Source of the DNA: Prochlorococcus sp. AG-686-P16
Lineage (GTDB): Bacteria > Cyanobacteriota > Cyanobacteriia > PCC-6307 > Cyanobiaceae
Reading direction: 5' to 3'
DNA: 20,955 nt
Assembly (NCBI GenBank): GCA_003208695.1
Contig: QCVY01000010.1
Coordinates: forward strand, 1-20,955
In this document: positions 8,497 through 16,550 of the stretch, piece by piece
Layout: each line of letters opens with the position of its first letter
Position numbering within the stretch: position 1 is the stretch's first letter
Position numbers and translations under genes: made by a program
Notes under the pieces: model-generated
The model's input: the letters and a program-made list of their open reading frames with translations, nothing else
Databases searched by the model: none
Told to the model about the DNA's origin: nothing

Positions 8497-9609
8497 TTAA
8501 ATATCTTTTTTATAAAAAGCTCTCTTCGTTAATGTTCCTTTAAATGTTTTACCTCTGATTGAAATCTCAACAACATTATTTAAAGTTGCGTGAGAATTTT
8601 GAATATAAGCAAAAGCTATTGCCTTTTGCTTCGTCGGGGACCAACTACCGCTAGTTATAGTTCCAATATTTTTTCCATCTTTAAATACTTCGCATCCTTT
8701 TCTTCCAATAGCTCTACCCTCAATAGTTAGACCAACTAACTTTTTCTTAATACCGAATCTTGATTGTTTTTCAAGAAAATCTCTCCCAAAAAATTCATGA
8801 TTATTTTCTAAATGTACTAGCCAACCTAATCCTGCTTCATACGGTGTAGTTGTTTCATCTAAATCTTGTCCATATAAGTGCATTCCCGCTTCAAGTCTTA
8901 AGGTATCTCTAGCACCTAATCCACAAGGCTCAATATTTTTTGAAACTAAGAAATCCCATAATTTAATTGCTGCATTTGCGGATAATAAGATTTCCAAACC
9001 ATTTTCACCTGTGTAGCCTGTTTTCGAAAAGAAAATCTTTTCTTCAGGTGAAATATGTTTAAAAATTTTATATTCACAACCAAAGTAAGGAATATATGAA
9101 ATCGACGATTCAATCCATTCTTCAAATAATTTAAAGGAATTTTTCCCCTGAAGTGCAAGGAGGACCTTATCTTTTTTAGCGTTTGATATAGAAATATTGT
9201 TGGTATGTAAATTATTTTTAATCCAAGAAAAATCAATTTGGTATCTGCTTGCATTTACTATTAAAAAAATTTCTGAGATATCACCTTCTTGTTGACCAAG
9301 GTCATAAATTATTAGGTCATCTATAATTCCTCCCTTTTCATTTAGCATTAATGTATAGAGCCCTTGCCCTTCTGAAAAGGAGTATAAATTAGTAGGAAAA
9401 AATTTTTGAATATATTCTTTAGGATTAATACCTTTAAGAGAAATTACACCCATGTGGGAAATATCAAAGAATCCTGCTGATTCTCTTACTGATTCATGTT
9501 CGTTTATTAATCCCGAAAAGGATATGGGCATTTCCCATCCTGCAAAATTGACTAACTTTGCATTTGACTTAATATACTTTGAATAAAGTGGACTTTTAAG
9601 CAAATCCAT
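8497..9609 (-). CDS. gcvT: Glycine cleavage system T protein (aminomethyltransferase)
   Basis: GcvT moves the methylene carbon from aminomethylated H protein to tetrahydrofolate and releases ammonia, which matters in photorespiration in cyanobacteria. The 370-residue protein has the folate-binding GcvT domain (FAGWEMPISF at 22-31, GGIIDDLI at 93-100 with the conserved catalytic Asp, GLGARDTLRLEAGMHLYGQD at 230-249) and a C-terminal barrel domain (GRAIGRKGCEV, about 298-308, and SGSWSPT, about 320-326). It starts at ATG 9609. The gene lies between speB, upstream across a gap of about 100 bases containing a tandem duplication, and aspS. GcvP and GcvH are not in this window. Confidence 0.96.
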   Translation of the reverse strand: MDLLKSPLYSKYIKSNAKLVNFAGWEMPISFSGLINEHESVRESAGFFDISHMGVISLKGINPKEYIQKFFPTNLYSFSEGQGLYTLMLNEKGGIIDDLIIYDLGQQEGDISEIFLIVNASRYQIDFSWIKNNLHTNNISISNAKKDKVLLALQGKNSFKLFEEWIESSISYIPYFGCEYKIFKHISPEEKIFFSKTGYTGENGLEILLSANAAIKLWDFLVSKNIEPCGLGARDTLRLEAGMHLYGQDLDETTTPYEAGLGWLVHLENNHEFFGRDFLEKQSRFGIKKKLVGLTIEGRAIGRKGCEVFKDGKNIGTITSGSWSPTKQKAIAFAYIQNSHATLNNVVEISIRGKTFKGTLTKRAFYKKDI

Positions 9610-9677
9610 GAAATATTTAATGAGTTATTTAGTTTTTTATACTCTAGTTTAGAAATTTTTTATTGCATATTTTTTAA

Positions 9678-9765
9678 TGACATAATTAAGCTTCTCAGTA
9701 CTTTTGCTGCAACTATACTACTGACATAATTAAGCTTCTCAGTACTTTTGCTGCAACTACACTAC
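9678..9765. repeat. 44-base tandem duplication at the 3' end of speB
   Basis: Two adjacent 44-base copies lie at 9678-9721 and 9722-9765. They differ at one base only (T at 9716, C at 9760). Each carries cataattaagcttctcag followed by tacttttgctgcaact. The right-hand copy encodes the last part of SpeB (VVAAKVLRSLIMS). The left-hand copy contains the present stop and then becomes non-coding. Because 44 is not a multiple of three, the second copy is read out of frame and hits TAG after two codons. Removing one copy would let the frame continue as LKNMQ and stop at about 9660. Confidence 0.95.
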
Positions 9766-10588
9766 TGACTCCGCTGTTATCAATTTCTGGAGATAATTCC
9801 ACAATATCTGAAGCAACAATTCTAAAGTTTTTTAAAGTTTCAAGAATCACTTCAAAGTCATTCCAAAAAAAACCTCCTGGTTCTGGAGTCCCCGTACCAG
9901 GTAATAAACTTGGATCAAACCAATCCAAATCTATTGTTAAATATATTGGAGAATTAGAGTAAGGAAGAAGAGCTTTTTTTAATTCTTGGGCATTTTCTCC
10001 CGGCAAGAATTTTACTAATTGATTGTGTTGACCCATAAATTTAAACTCTTCTTTGGTGCCACTTCTTATTCCAACTTGCAAAATCTTTTTTTCAGGTAAG
10101 ACATCTAAACATCTTTGCATTGCACAGGCATGACTATAATTATTTCCCATATATGAGTTTCTTAAATCTGCGTGAGCATCTAGTTGAATTAAAATCAGAT
10201 CTGGATATTTATTTACTAACGCCTCAATAGCACCACTAGTAATAGAGTGCTCACCTCCAAGCATAATGGGAGTAAGGCTTTGACTAATAATAAAATCTGT
10301 TGCTGATTTGACTGATTTAATGACAGACTTTGAGTCATTTTTATTTATTTCTAGTGAACCAAAATCAACATAATTAAAATCTTCTAAATCTTTGCCTAAT
10401 CTTGGACAAAATGTTTCTAAGCATGTGCTTACTAGCCTGATGGCATTTGGACCAAATCTAGTCCCTGACTTATAAGAGCACGTACCATCATAATTGACTC
10501 CAAATATTCCAATTGAACAGTCATCAAGATTTCTTTTAGCCCCCATAAAAATTGCACTTTCGTTATCAAATAAATTTTTATTGATCAT
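9713..10588 (-). CDS. speB: Agmatinase / ureohydrolase family (SpeB), C-terminus altered by duplication
   Basis: This is a manganese ureohydrolase expected to convert agmatine to putrescine and urea. The 291-residue protein has the complete metal site: GGEHS with His114, DAHADLR with Asp137, His139 and Asp141, and DLDWFDP with Asp220 and Asp222, followed by GTGTPEPGG (231-239). The tryptophan in DLDWFDP replaces the smaller residue of many agmatinases, so a related substrate such as N1-aminopropylagmatine is possible. The frame can be extended to a TTG at 10612, but ATG 10588 is preferred and overlaps the end of speE by 11 bases. The last two residues (VV) and the stop appear to have been created by a 44-base tandem duplication, whereas the ancestral tail would have been LKNMQ. 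The core fold should be unaffected. Confidence 0.9.
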   Translation of the reverse strand: MINKNLFDNESAIFMGAKRNLDDCSIGIFGVNYDGTCSYKSGTRFGPNAIRLVSTCLETFCPRLGKDLEDFNYVDFGSLEINKNDSKSVIKSVKSATDFIISQSLTPIMLGGEHSITSGAIEALVNKYPDLILIQLDAHADLRNSYMGNNYSHACAMQRCLDVLPEKKILQVGIRSGTKEEFKFMGQHNQLVKFLPGENAQELKKALLPYSNSPIYLTIDLDWFDPSLLPGTGTPEPGGFFWNDFEVILETLKNFRIVASDIVELSPEIDNSGVSSVVAAKVLRSLIMSVV

Positions 10589-11441
10589 TTTTCGAATTGA
10601 GTTCTTTTGCAATTTTATTTGGCATCATTTTAAATGCAGCATTTTGAAAATTTAAATTCCAAACATCACAACCCTCTTCAATTCTCATGACTTCTTTGTA
10701 ATTGAGTTTTGATAAATTTAATTCTTCCTCTGAAGCGAATGTCCAACTCCAAATACCACTTGGATATATGGGCACAAATGAATACATAGTTTCAGATAAT
10801 TTAAATATCTTATTGAGTGATTTTAAAATATGTATATGAATATTTTTGAATGATTCAGGCGATTCACTTTGAGTCGCTAATATCCCCTTTTTAGTAAGTA
10901 TTCTTTTACATCCTTTATAAAAAGAATCTGTAAATAACAAATTAGAAAATTCTGATGGATCTGAACAATCTATAAAAATAACATCATAAAAATTATCTTT
11001 AGTTTTTTCTACCCATTTAACACCATCATCAATATTTATAGATAATCTTTTATCACTCCAAGCTTCACCTCCAATTTCTTTTAAAAATGTTTTAGATACT
11101 TGTATGACATCTTCATCAATTTCTACCAAATCAATTTTCGTAACTTGAGAGTATTTTAAGCATTCTCTTGCAGTTCCACCATCACCCCCTCCAATAATCA
11201 GTATATGAGATTTCTTATCAATACTACTTAACGCTGGATGAACAAGACATTCATGATAATATTTTTCATCTCTCAATGATGTCATCCAACATCCATCTAA
11301 CATTAAAGCTTTACCATAAAAATCATTTTCTATAATAAGAATTTCTTGATATTTAGATTTTTTTTTAAGTATTACTTTCCCATTGAGCCCAAATCTTGAG
11401 CCTTTATGGTACTCATCTATCCAAGTTGGCATATCTTTCAT
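10578..11441 (-). CDS. speE: Spermidine synthase (aminopropyltransferase)
   Basis: SpeE transfers an aminopropyl group from decarboxylated SAM to a diamine, normally putrescine. The 287-residue protein has GGGDGGTARE at 84-93, the acidic VEIDED at 106-111 binding the nucleoside, and DCSDP at 158-162 with the catalytic aspartate. The N-terminal segment reads LDGCWMTSLRDEKYYHECLV (48-67); many spermidine synthases have Gln where Met53 stands (DGxxQ...DExxYHE), so acceptor preference may differ. The start ATG at 11441 forms a 4-base ATGA overlap with the mazG stop, and the 3' end overlaps speB. The speE-speB order suits either putrescine-dependent synthesis or the Thermus-type route through aminopropylagmatine. 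Confidence 0.93.
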   Translation of the reverse strand: MKDMPTWIDEYHKGSRFGLNGKVILKKKSKYQEILIIENDFYGKALMLDGCWMTSLRDEKYYHECLVHPALSSIDKKSHILIIGGGDGGTARECLKYSQVTKIDLVEIDEDVIQVSKTFLKEIGGEAWSDKRLSINIDDGVKWVEKTKDNFYDVIFIDCSDPSEFSNLLFTDSFYKGCKRILTKKGILATQSESPESFKNIHIHILKSLNKIFKLSETMYSFVPIYPSGIWSWTFASEEELNLSKLNYKEVMRIEEGCDVWNLNFQNAAFKMMPNKIAKELNSKNDQ

Positions 11442-12292
11442 TTTTTTTTCAATTTTTCTCTTATTAGTGTTTTTTTAGCAATTTCCCAAAGTCGCTGAAA
11501 ATCTTTTGGGTTTTGTTTTTTAATATTATCTCCTACATGATCTTCAATTATTGAAAATCTGTCTAAAAATTTTTTATTAGTTTTTTGAAGAGACGATTCT
11601 GGATTTATTTTTAGAAAGTTTGAAAGACTTATTAAAGTAAAGTAAACATCTCCAAATTCATTTTTTATATCTGGTGCCTTTTTACTCTTTATTGCCTCTT
11701 TTAATTCACAAATTTCTTCTTCTAATTTATCAAAAATCTTTTTACTACTTTCCCACTTAAAACCGTATTCTTTGACAGTATTGGTTATCTGGTTTGATGC
11801 TATAGCTGCAGGAAAACTTTTTATTTTTGAATTTAATCGTCTACTAATTGATGATTCCTTATAGGATGTCTTATTTTCTGAATTTTTAATATTTTCCCAA
11901 ATGTCTTGTGACTTTTTTAGAGATACTTTTTCTTTTTTTTTAAAAATATAAGGATGTCTATTAACAATTTTGTTATTTAAATTTTCAATAACATCTTTTA
12001 ATTCAAATTGTTTTTCTTCAAAGCCAATCTCTGCATGAAGCATTATTTGTAATAAAAGATCTCCTAATTCTTCACACATATTATTCGCGTTTTTTTCATA
12101 TATTGCATCAATAAATTCACTACTTTCTTCATTTAAAAATGGGATTAAGGATTTATGTGACTGTATTTTTTGCCATGGGCAGCCCCAAGTTTTATCTTTT
12201 AAATATTTAATATTTGATATTAAAATCTTGAAACTCTCTAAAGTGTTTGGATCACTATCTTTTTGATTTTTATATCCATTTTTTAAGTTCAT
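11438..12292 (-). CDS. mazG: Nucleoside triphosphate pyrophosphohydrolase MazG
   Basis: MazG hydrolyses (d)NTPs to monophosphates and pyrophosphate. The 284-residue protein has the two tandem MazG domains of the E. coli type. Domain 1 contains GCPWQKIQSHKSL (37-49), EESSEF and EELGD, the acidic magnesium-binding set. Domain 2 has FKWESS, EEEICELKEAI and NEFGD near residues 178-215. Such genes are also carried by cyanophages, but phage MazG is usually a shorter single-domain protein, so this is the host housekeeping form. It starts at ATG 12292 and is the first gene of a ten-gene minus-strand run. It is divergent from tRNA-Val, with about 98 bases between. Confidence 0.93.
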   Translation of the reverse strand: MNLKNGYKNQKDSDPNTLESFKILISNIKYLKDKTWGCPWQKIQSHKSLIPFLNEESSEFIDAIYEKNANNMCEELGDLLLQIMLHAEIGFEEKQFELKDVIENLNNKIVNRHPYIFKKKEKVSLKKSQDIWENIKNSENKTSYKESSISRRLNSKIKSFPAAIASNQITNTVKEYGFKWESSKKIFDKLEEEICELKEAIKSKKAPDIKNEFGDVYFTLISLSNFLKINPESSLQKTNKKFLDRFSIIEDHVGDNIKKQNPKDFQRLWEIAKKTLIREKLKKK

Positions 12293-12347
12293 AAAACTGT
12301 ATCTTATTTATTCAATTTTGCCTTAATCATGAAATATTTAAATACTT

Positions 12348-12353
12348 AGTATA
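12348..12353 (-). promoter_or_regulatory. mazG: Possible -10 box for the mazG-speE-speB run
   Basis: The minus strand reads TATACT, a close match to TATAAT, which would give a leader of about 50 bases before mazG. No good -35 hexamer is at the usual distance; weak -35 elements are common in Prochlorococcus. It lies in the only sizeable gap upstream of the ten-gene run, between mazG and the divergent tRNA-Val. Confidence 0.3.
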
Positions 12354-12390
12354 AAATTTTCAACTTCATCTACTAGAATAGATATTTAAA

Positions 12391-12462
<72 letters not shown>

Positions 12463-12477
12463 TTTTCTTTTTTAACA

Positions 12478-12819
12478 ATGACTGAGATCGTTAATCTTTC
12501 AATCAGTCAAACTGCAGCATCAGAGCTTTCAAGGCAAGCATCCTTTGGCGGATCCCCGGGTGAAATGTCTATTGATTTAATTAAAGATGATATAGGCTCT
12601 GAAGGTTGGATACATATTAAATTAAAACCAGGTACATGTAACGGATCTCCATTATCCAGGACTGAAGGCATAACTTTATATGCTGACACTAAAAATTTTC
12701 ACTTGTTAAAAGATTTAAAACTTGATTATTACAGTGATTTAAGTGGTGGAGGTTTTCTTATCTCAACTCCTAAAAATGCCAAGAGGTGTGCTTGTGGCTC
12801 TGGTTTTAAACTCTTGTAG
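12478..12819 (+). CDS. A-type iron-sulfur carrier protein (IscA/SufA/HesB family)
   Basis: This 113-residue protein has the Fe-S biogenesis domain. The three cysteines of the family are present: Cys54 in LKPGTCNGSPL, and Cys104 and Cys106 in RCACGSGFKLL at the C-terminus, equivalent to the Cys and CGC motif of IscA and SufA. YYSDLSGGGFLISTPKNAKR before the final motif also fits. Such proteins bind and pass on Fe-S clusters or iron. The frame is open back into the tRNA gene (12433), but ATG 12478 gives the expected N-terminus (MTEIVNLSISQTAASEL). Which paralog it is cannot be decided from sequence alone. Confidence 0.88.
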   Translation: MTEIVNLSISQTAASELSRQASFGGSPGEMSIDLIKDDIGSEGWIHIKLKPGTCNGSPLSRTEGITLYADTKNFHLLKDLKLDYYSDLSGGGFLISTPKNAKRCACGSGFKLL

Positions 12820-12911
12820 TTTTACATATATTTGGCAAACTTATATTTTTTTAAATTATTTGCTTCTGTCAATATAAAATAAGTAAAAAGCTAATGAAAT
12901 AACTATTGCAA

Positions 12912-15668
12912 ATGAATGAGTCTAATGATGAACTTATATTAAATAATTATTTGCCTTCCCAAGTAGAACAAAAGTGGCAAAAACAATGGGATAGTTTAAG
13001 AGCATTTAGTCCTAATCCTAGTGATAAAGGGGACCCTTTTTGTATAGTTATTCCGCCTCCAAATGTTACAGGGTCTTTGCATATGGGCCATGCCTTCAAT
13101 ACTGCATTAATAGACGTGATTATTCGTTTTCAAAGACTTCTTGGTAAAAATGTTTTGTGTTTACCTGGTACTGACCATGCTTCAATAGCCGTTCAAACTA
13201 TTCTTGAAAAACAATTAAAAACTGAGGGTAAAAATAGCGAAGATATTGGAAGAGAAGAATTTTTAAAAAGAGCCTGGATTTGGAAAGAGCAAAGTGGGGG
13301 TAAGATAATATCCCAATTAAAGAGGATTGGGTATTCCGTAGATTGGGAAAGGGAACGATTTACTTTAGATGAAAAATTAAATGAAGCAGTTGTTGAAGCA
13401 TTTAATATTTTACATGAGAAAAAACTTATTTATAGAGGTGAATATTTAGTTAATTGGTGTCCAGCATCCCAATCAGCAGTTAGTGATCTTGAAGTTGAAA
13501 TGCAGGAGGTTAATGGATACTTATGGCATTTTAAATATCCACTAATTTCTGATCAGGGTCAAATCTTAGATGAACATTTAGAGGTCGCAACAACTCGACC
13601 TGAAACCTTATTGGGAGATACTGCTTTAGCTGTAAATCCAAATGATGAAAGATATAAAAAATATATTGATAAAAAAGTGAAAGTACCTTTTGTTGATAGA
13701 GAAATACCTATTATTTCTGATATACATGTTGATAAGGATTTTGGTACAGGTTGTGTAAAGGTTACCCCAGCTCATGATCCGAATGATTTTGCTATCGGGA
13801 AAAGGAATAATTTAAAGCAAATCAATATAATGAATAAAGATGGAACTCTTAATATTAATGCAGGCAAGTTTCAGGATTTAGACAGATTTGAAGCTAGAAA
13901 ACAAATCATAAAGGAATTAGATACTTTAGGTTTATTAACTAAAATAGAAGACTATAAAAATACAGTGCCTTTTTCTGATAGAGGAAAAGTGCCAATTGAG
14001 CCATTATTGTCAACCCAGTGGTTTTTGAAAATGGACAATATTTCTTCAAGTTGTCTAAAAGAACTTGATTCTAAGAAGCCTACCTTTATTCCTCAGCGTT
14101 GGGAGAAAGTTTATAAAGATTGGTTAGATAATATTAATGATTGGTGTGTTAGTAGACAATTATGGTGGGGACATCAAATCCCTGCATGGTATGTATTAAA
14201 ACAATCAGAAGACTCAATAGATCAAAATACTCCATATGTTGTTGCCAGAAATGAGGAAGAAGCATTAAGCAAAGCTTCTAAAGAATTTGGGTCTAATTTT
14301 CGACTTATTCGTGATAAAGATGTTTTAGATACTTGGTTTTCAAGTGGTTTATGGCCTTTTTCTACATTGGGATGGCCTAATACTAATGATGCAGATTTTA
14401 AAAAATGGTATCCAAATAGTGTTTTAGTTACCGGTTTCGATATTATTTTCTTTTGGGTAGCCAGAATGACAATGATGGGAAAAACTTTTACGAATAATAT
14501 TCCATTCAAAGATGTTTATATTCATGGTTTAGTTCGCGATGAAAATAATAAAAAAATGAGTAAAAGTTCAGGTAACGGAATTGATCCTTTGTTGTTGATT
14601 GATAAATATGGTTCTGATGCTTTGCGATTTGCTTTACTTCGTGAAGTCGCTGGTGCTGGTCAGGATATAAGGCTTGATTTTGATAGGAAAGAAAATACTT
14701 CTTCAACGGTTGAAGCATCAAGGAATTTTGCAAATAAACTTTGGAATGCTACTAAATTTGTTTTAATAAATAAAACTTCTTCTGTAAATTATTCTTTAAA
14801 TGAAAGTGATGAAAAATATTTAGAATTATCTGATCAGTGGATTTTATCAAAATTAAATCAGTTGAATACAAAAGTATCCAATCTTTTAATTGAATATAAA
14901 TTAGGCGAATCTGCAAAATTATTATATGAATTTGCATGGAATGACTTTTGTGATTGGTATGTTGAATTTGCAAAACAAAAATTTAATAATAAAGAATCTC
15001 ATAACAGACAAATATCTGAAAAAATATTAATCAAAGTACTTACTGATGTGTTGGTTATGATGCATCCCTTTATGCCACATATCACTGAAGAACTTTGGCA
15101 TAAATTGCAAATAAAACCTGACCAAATTTTATTATCTCTTCAGAAATGGCCTTTATTAGAAAAAAAATATATAAATTCTCAAATAGATAAATCCTTTCAA
15201 GAGCTTTTTGAAATCATTAGATTGATTAGAAATCTTAGAGTTGAGTTAGGACTTAAGCCGTCTCAACTGGTTCCTGTTTACTTAATTTCAGATAATGTTG
15301 AATTAACTAACTTTTTGAAAACTTTAATGGTTGATATTAAAACTTTTACTAAATCATCTGAAGTTTTTATTTGTAAATCTAAGGATATCGATAAAAATAA
15401 TTTTGCTAAGTCTTTTTCTGGAATTATTGGTGATCTAGAAGTCTATTTACCTTTCAATGATTTTGTAAATCTAGAAGCTTTAAAGGATAGACTTACTAAG
15501 GACCTGCAAAAAGTTAATTCTGATATAGAAACGTTAAATAAGAGAATATCCAACAAAAACTTTATAGACAAAGCTCCTAAAGATATTGTTGAGGAATGTT
15601 TTGCCAAGTTGAAAGAAGGAAATTTGCAATCGGAAAGAATAAATAAAAAGCTTAAATTATTAAAATGA
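12912..15668 (+). CDS. valS: Valyl-tRNA synthetase
   Basis: This class I synthetase has 918 residues. The HIGH-type motif is PPPNVTGSLHMGH at 48-60, and the KMSKS motif (NKKMSKSSGNGIDP) is near residue 548. GTDHASIAVQ after the HIGH motif marks ValRS. The CP1 editing domain carries ATTRPETLLGDTALAVNP and TPAHDPNDF. The anticodon-binding domain is followed by a C-terminal coiled-coil arm (about 855-918, rich in Leu, Lys and Glu) that contacts tRNA-Val. The frame can be extended to TTG 12906, but ATG 12912 is the more likely start. It lies on the same strand downstream of a tRNA-Val gene, and its stop is one base before the start of the next gene. Confidence 0.97.
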   Translation: MNESNDELILNNYLPSQVEQKWQKQWDSLRAFSPNPSDKGDPFCIVIPPPNVTGSLHMGHAFNTALIDVIIRFQRLLGKNVLCLPGTDHASIAVQTILEKQLKTEGKNSEDIGREEFLKRAWIWKEQSGGKIISQLKRIGYSVDWERERFTLDEKLNEAVVEAFNILHEKKLIYRGEYLVNWCPASQSAVSDLEVEMQEVNGYLWHFKYPLISDQGQILDEHLEVATTRPETLLGDTALAVNPNDERYKKYIDKKVKVPFVDREIPIISDIHVDKDFGTGCVKVTPAHDPNDFAIGKRNNLKQINIMNKDGTLNINAGKFQDLDRFEARKQIIKELDTLGLLTKIEDYKNTVPFSDRGKVPIEPLLSTQWFLKMDNISSSCLKELDSKKPTFIPQRWEKVYKDWLDNINDWCVSRQLWWGHQIPAWYVLKQSEDSIDQNTPYVVARNEEEALSKASKEFGSNFRLIRDKDVLDTWFSSGLWPFSTLGWPNTNDADFKKWYPNSVLVTGFDIIFFWVARMTMMGKTFTNNIPFKDVYIHGLVRDENNKKMSKSSGNGIDPLLLIDKYGSDALRFALLREVAGAGQDIRLDFDRKENTSSTVEASRNFANKLWNATKFVLINKTSSVNYSLNESDEKYLELSDQWILSKLNQLNTKVSNLLIEYKLGESAKLLYEFAWNDFCDWYVEFAKQKFNNKESHNRQISEKILIKVLTDVLVMMHPFMPHITEELWHKLQIKPDQILLSLQKWPLLEKKYINSQIDKSFQELFEIIRLIRNLRVELGLKPSQLVPVYLISDNVELTNFLKTLMVDIKTFTKSSEVFICKSKDIDKNNFAKSFSGIIGDLEVYLPFNDFVNLEALKDRLTKDLQKVNSDIETLNKRISNKNFIDKAPKDIVEECFAKLKEGNLQSERINKKLKLLK

Positions 15669-15669
15669 T

Positions 15670-16281
15670 ATGACTTCTTTTTTTGAAAATATCTATGAAT
15701 TAGCCTTTTTTTTTAATACAAACATTGGGATTTTAGCTTTTATCCTTTTATATATCTTAATTGTTTTATTAATTCTTCCTGCTTCTTGGTTATCTTTACT
15801 AGCTGGTTTTTTATATGGTTCTTATCTCGGTTCAATAATAGTTTTTTTTGCGGCAGCTATTGGAGCTTCAGTAGCATTTTTTATTTCAAAAAGTTTTTTA
15901 TCAATCAAGCTTAAAAAAGTTATTAATCGTTTCCCAAGATTAAGTCTTATGGAACAAGTTGTGCAGAAAGGTGGTCTCAAATTAATCCTTTTAGCACGAC
16001 TTTCTCCTATCTTTCCTTTTAGTATTCTTAATTATTTTTATGGGTTAAATAATATTAAATTTAGAAACTTTGCTCTTGGTCTTTTAGGAATCATTCCTGG
16101 AACATTTCTTTATTGTTCTATAGGCAGCTTGGCAAAAAGTTTGCAGGACTTAAAAAATTTACAGCCAACAAATAATTTATTTATAACAATTATTAGTGTG
16201 GTTTCAACTTTGATGGTTGTTTATTTTTCAGCAAAGTACGCTAAAGAATATATTAATGAATCAAAAGAAATTAATCTCTGA
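15670..16281 (+). CDS. TVP38/TMEM64 (VTT domain) membrane protein
   Basis: This 203-residue integral membrane protein has hydrophobic segments at about 17-37, 41-72, 104-126, 131-153 and 170-187. The conserved VTT core is visible: LPASWLSLLAGFLYGSYLG (36-54) and LLARLSPIFPFSILNYFYGL (107-126), followed by the glycine/proline-rich GLLGIIPGTFLYCSIGSLA. This family is related to DedA proteins. Bacterial members influence envelope homeostasis and lipid handling, but no precise activity can be assigned. The ATG follows the valS TGA after one base, so it is probably translated in an operon with valS. Its last 11 bases overlap a small antisense ORF. Confidence 0.85.
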   Translation: MTSFFENIYELAFFFNTNIGILAFILLYILIVLLILPASWLSLLAGFLYGSYLGSIIVFFAAAIGASVAFFISKSFLSIKLKKVINRFPRLSLMEQVVQKGGLKLILLARLSPIFPFSILNYFYGLNNIKFRNFALGLLGIIPGTFLYCSIGSLAKSLQDLKNLQPTNNLFITIISVVSTLMVVYFSAKYAKEYINESKEINL

Positions 16282-16423
16282 TATTCCAATCTCTTATAGA
16301 AGCAATAATTACAAACCAAAAAAGTCTTAGTTTTCCAAGCAAACTTTTATTAGATTGTAATTCTATATATTTTGATTGACCGCATGAGGTTTTAATATAT
16401 TTGAAAAGATTTTTGTTATCCAT
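16271..16423 (-). CDS. Possible small protein, 50 residues, unknown
   Basis: An ATG at 16423 opens 50 codons to a TAA at 16271. The protein begins MDNKNLFKYIKTSCGQSKYI, has a basic stretch, then a hydrophobic segment LRLFWFVIIASI at about 32-43, and ends RDWNIRD. Composition looks protein-like, with a tryptophan in the hydrophobic segment and a single cysteine, and it could be a small membrane-associated protein. No strong Shine-Dalgarno is visible. It ends inside the 3' end of the convergent TVP38 gene. I do not recognise a family. It is the only coding candidate in the 269-base gap between the TVP38 gene and the ligase; I see nothing in the remaining 127 bases (16424-16550). Confidence 0.45.
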   Translation of the reverse strand: MDNKNLFKYIKTSCGQSKYIELQSNKSLLGKLRLFWFVIIASIRDWNIRD

Positions 16424-16550
16424 AAAAACCAATATCTTTAGGTGGTAATTTATTAATCATTAATAGTTTATTTCATTATCTACTTTTTTAGTTTTTCATG
16501 ATTTATTGCTAACTTAAATACTGACTTCGAAGAAACTAATTATCTCAAAA

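Noticed and set aside
10589..10612. TTG start adding eight residues to SpeB
   Set aside because: ATG 10588 is available, gives a shorter overlap with speE and a normal family N-terminus.
12820..12911. TATAAA at 12873-12878 as a valS promoter
   Set aside because: No acceptable -35 hexamer is at the right distance, and such strings are expected by chance in this AT-rich gap.
14222..14973. Three minus-strand open frames inside valS
   Set aside because: They are antisense to the well-conserved ValRS sequence, including KMSKS, and have low-complexity products rich in His, Gln, Ile and Tyr.
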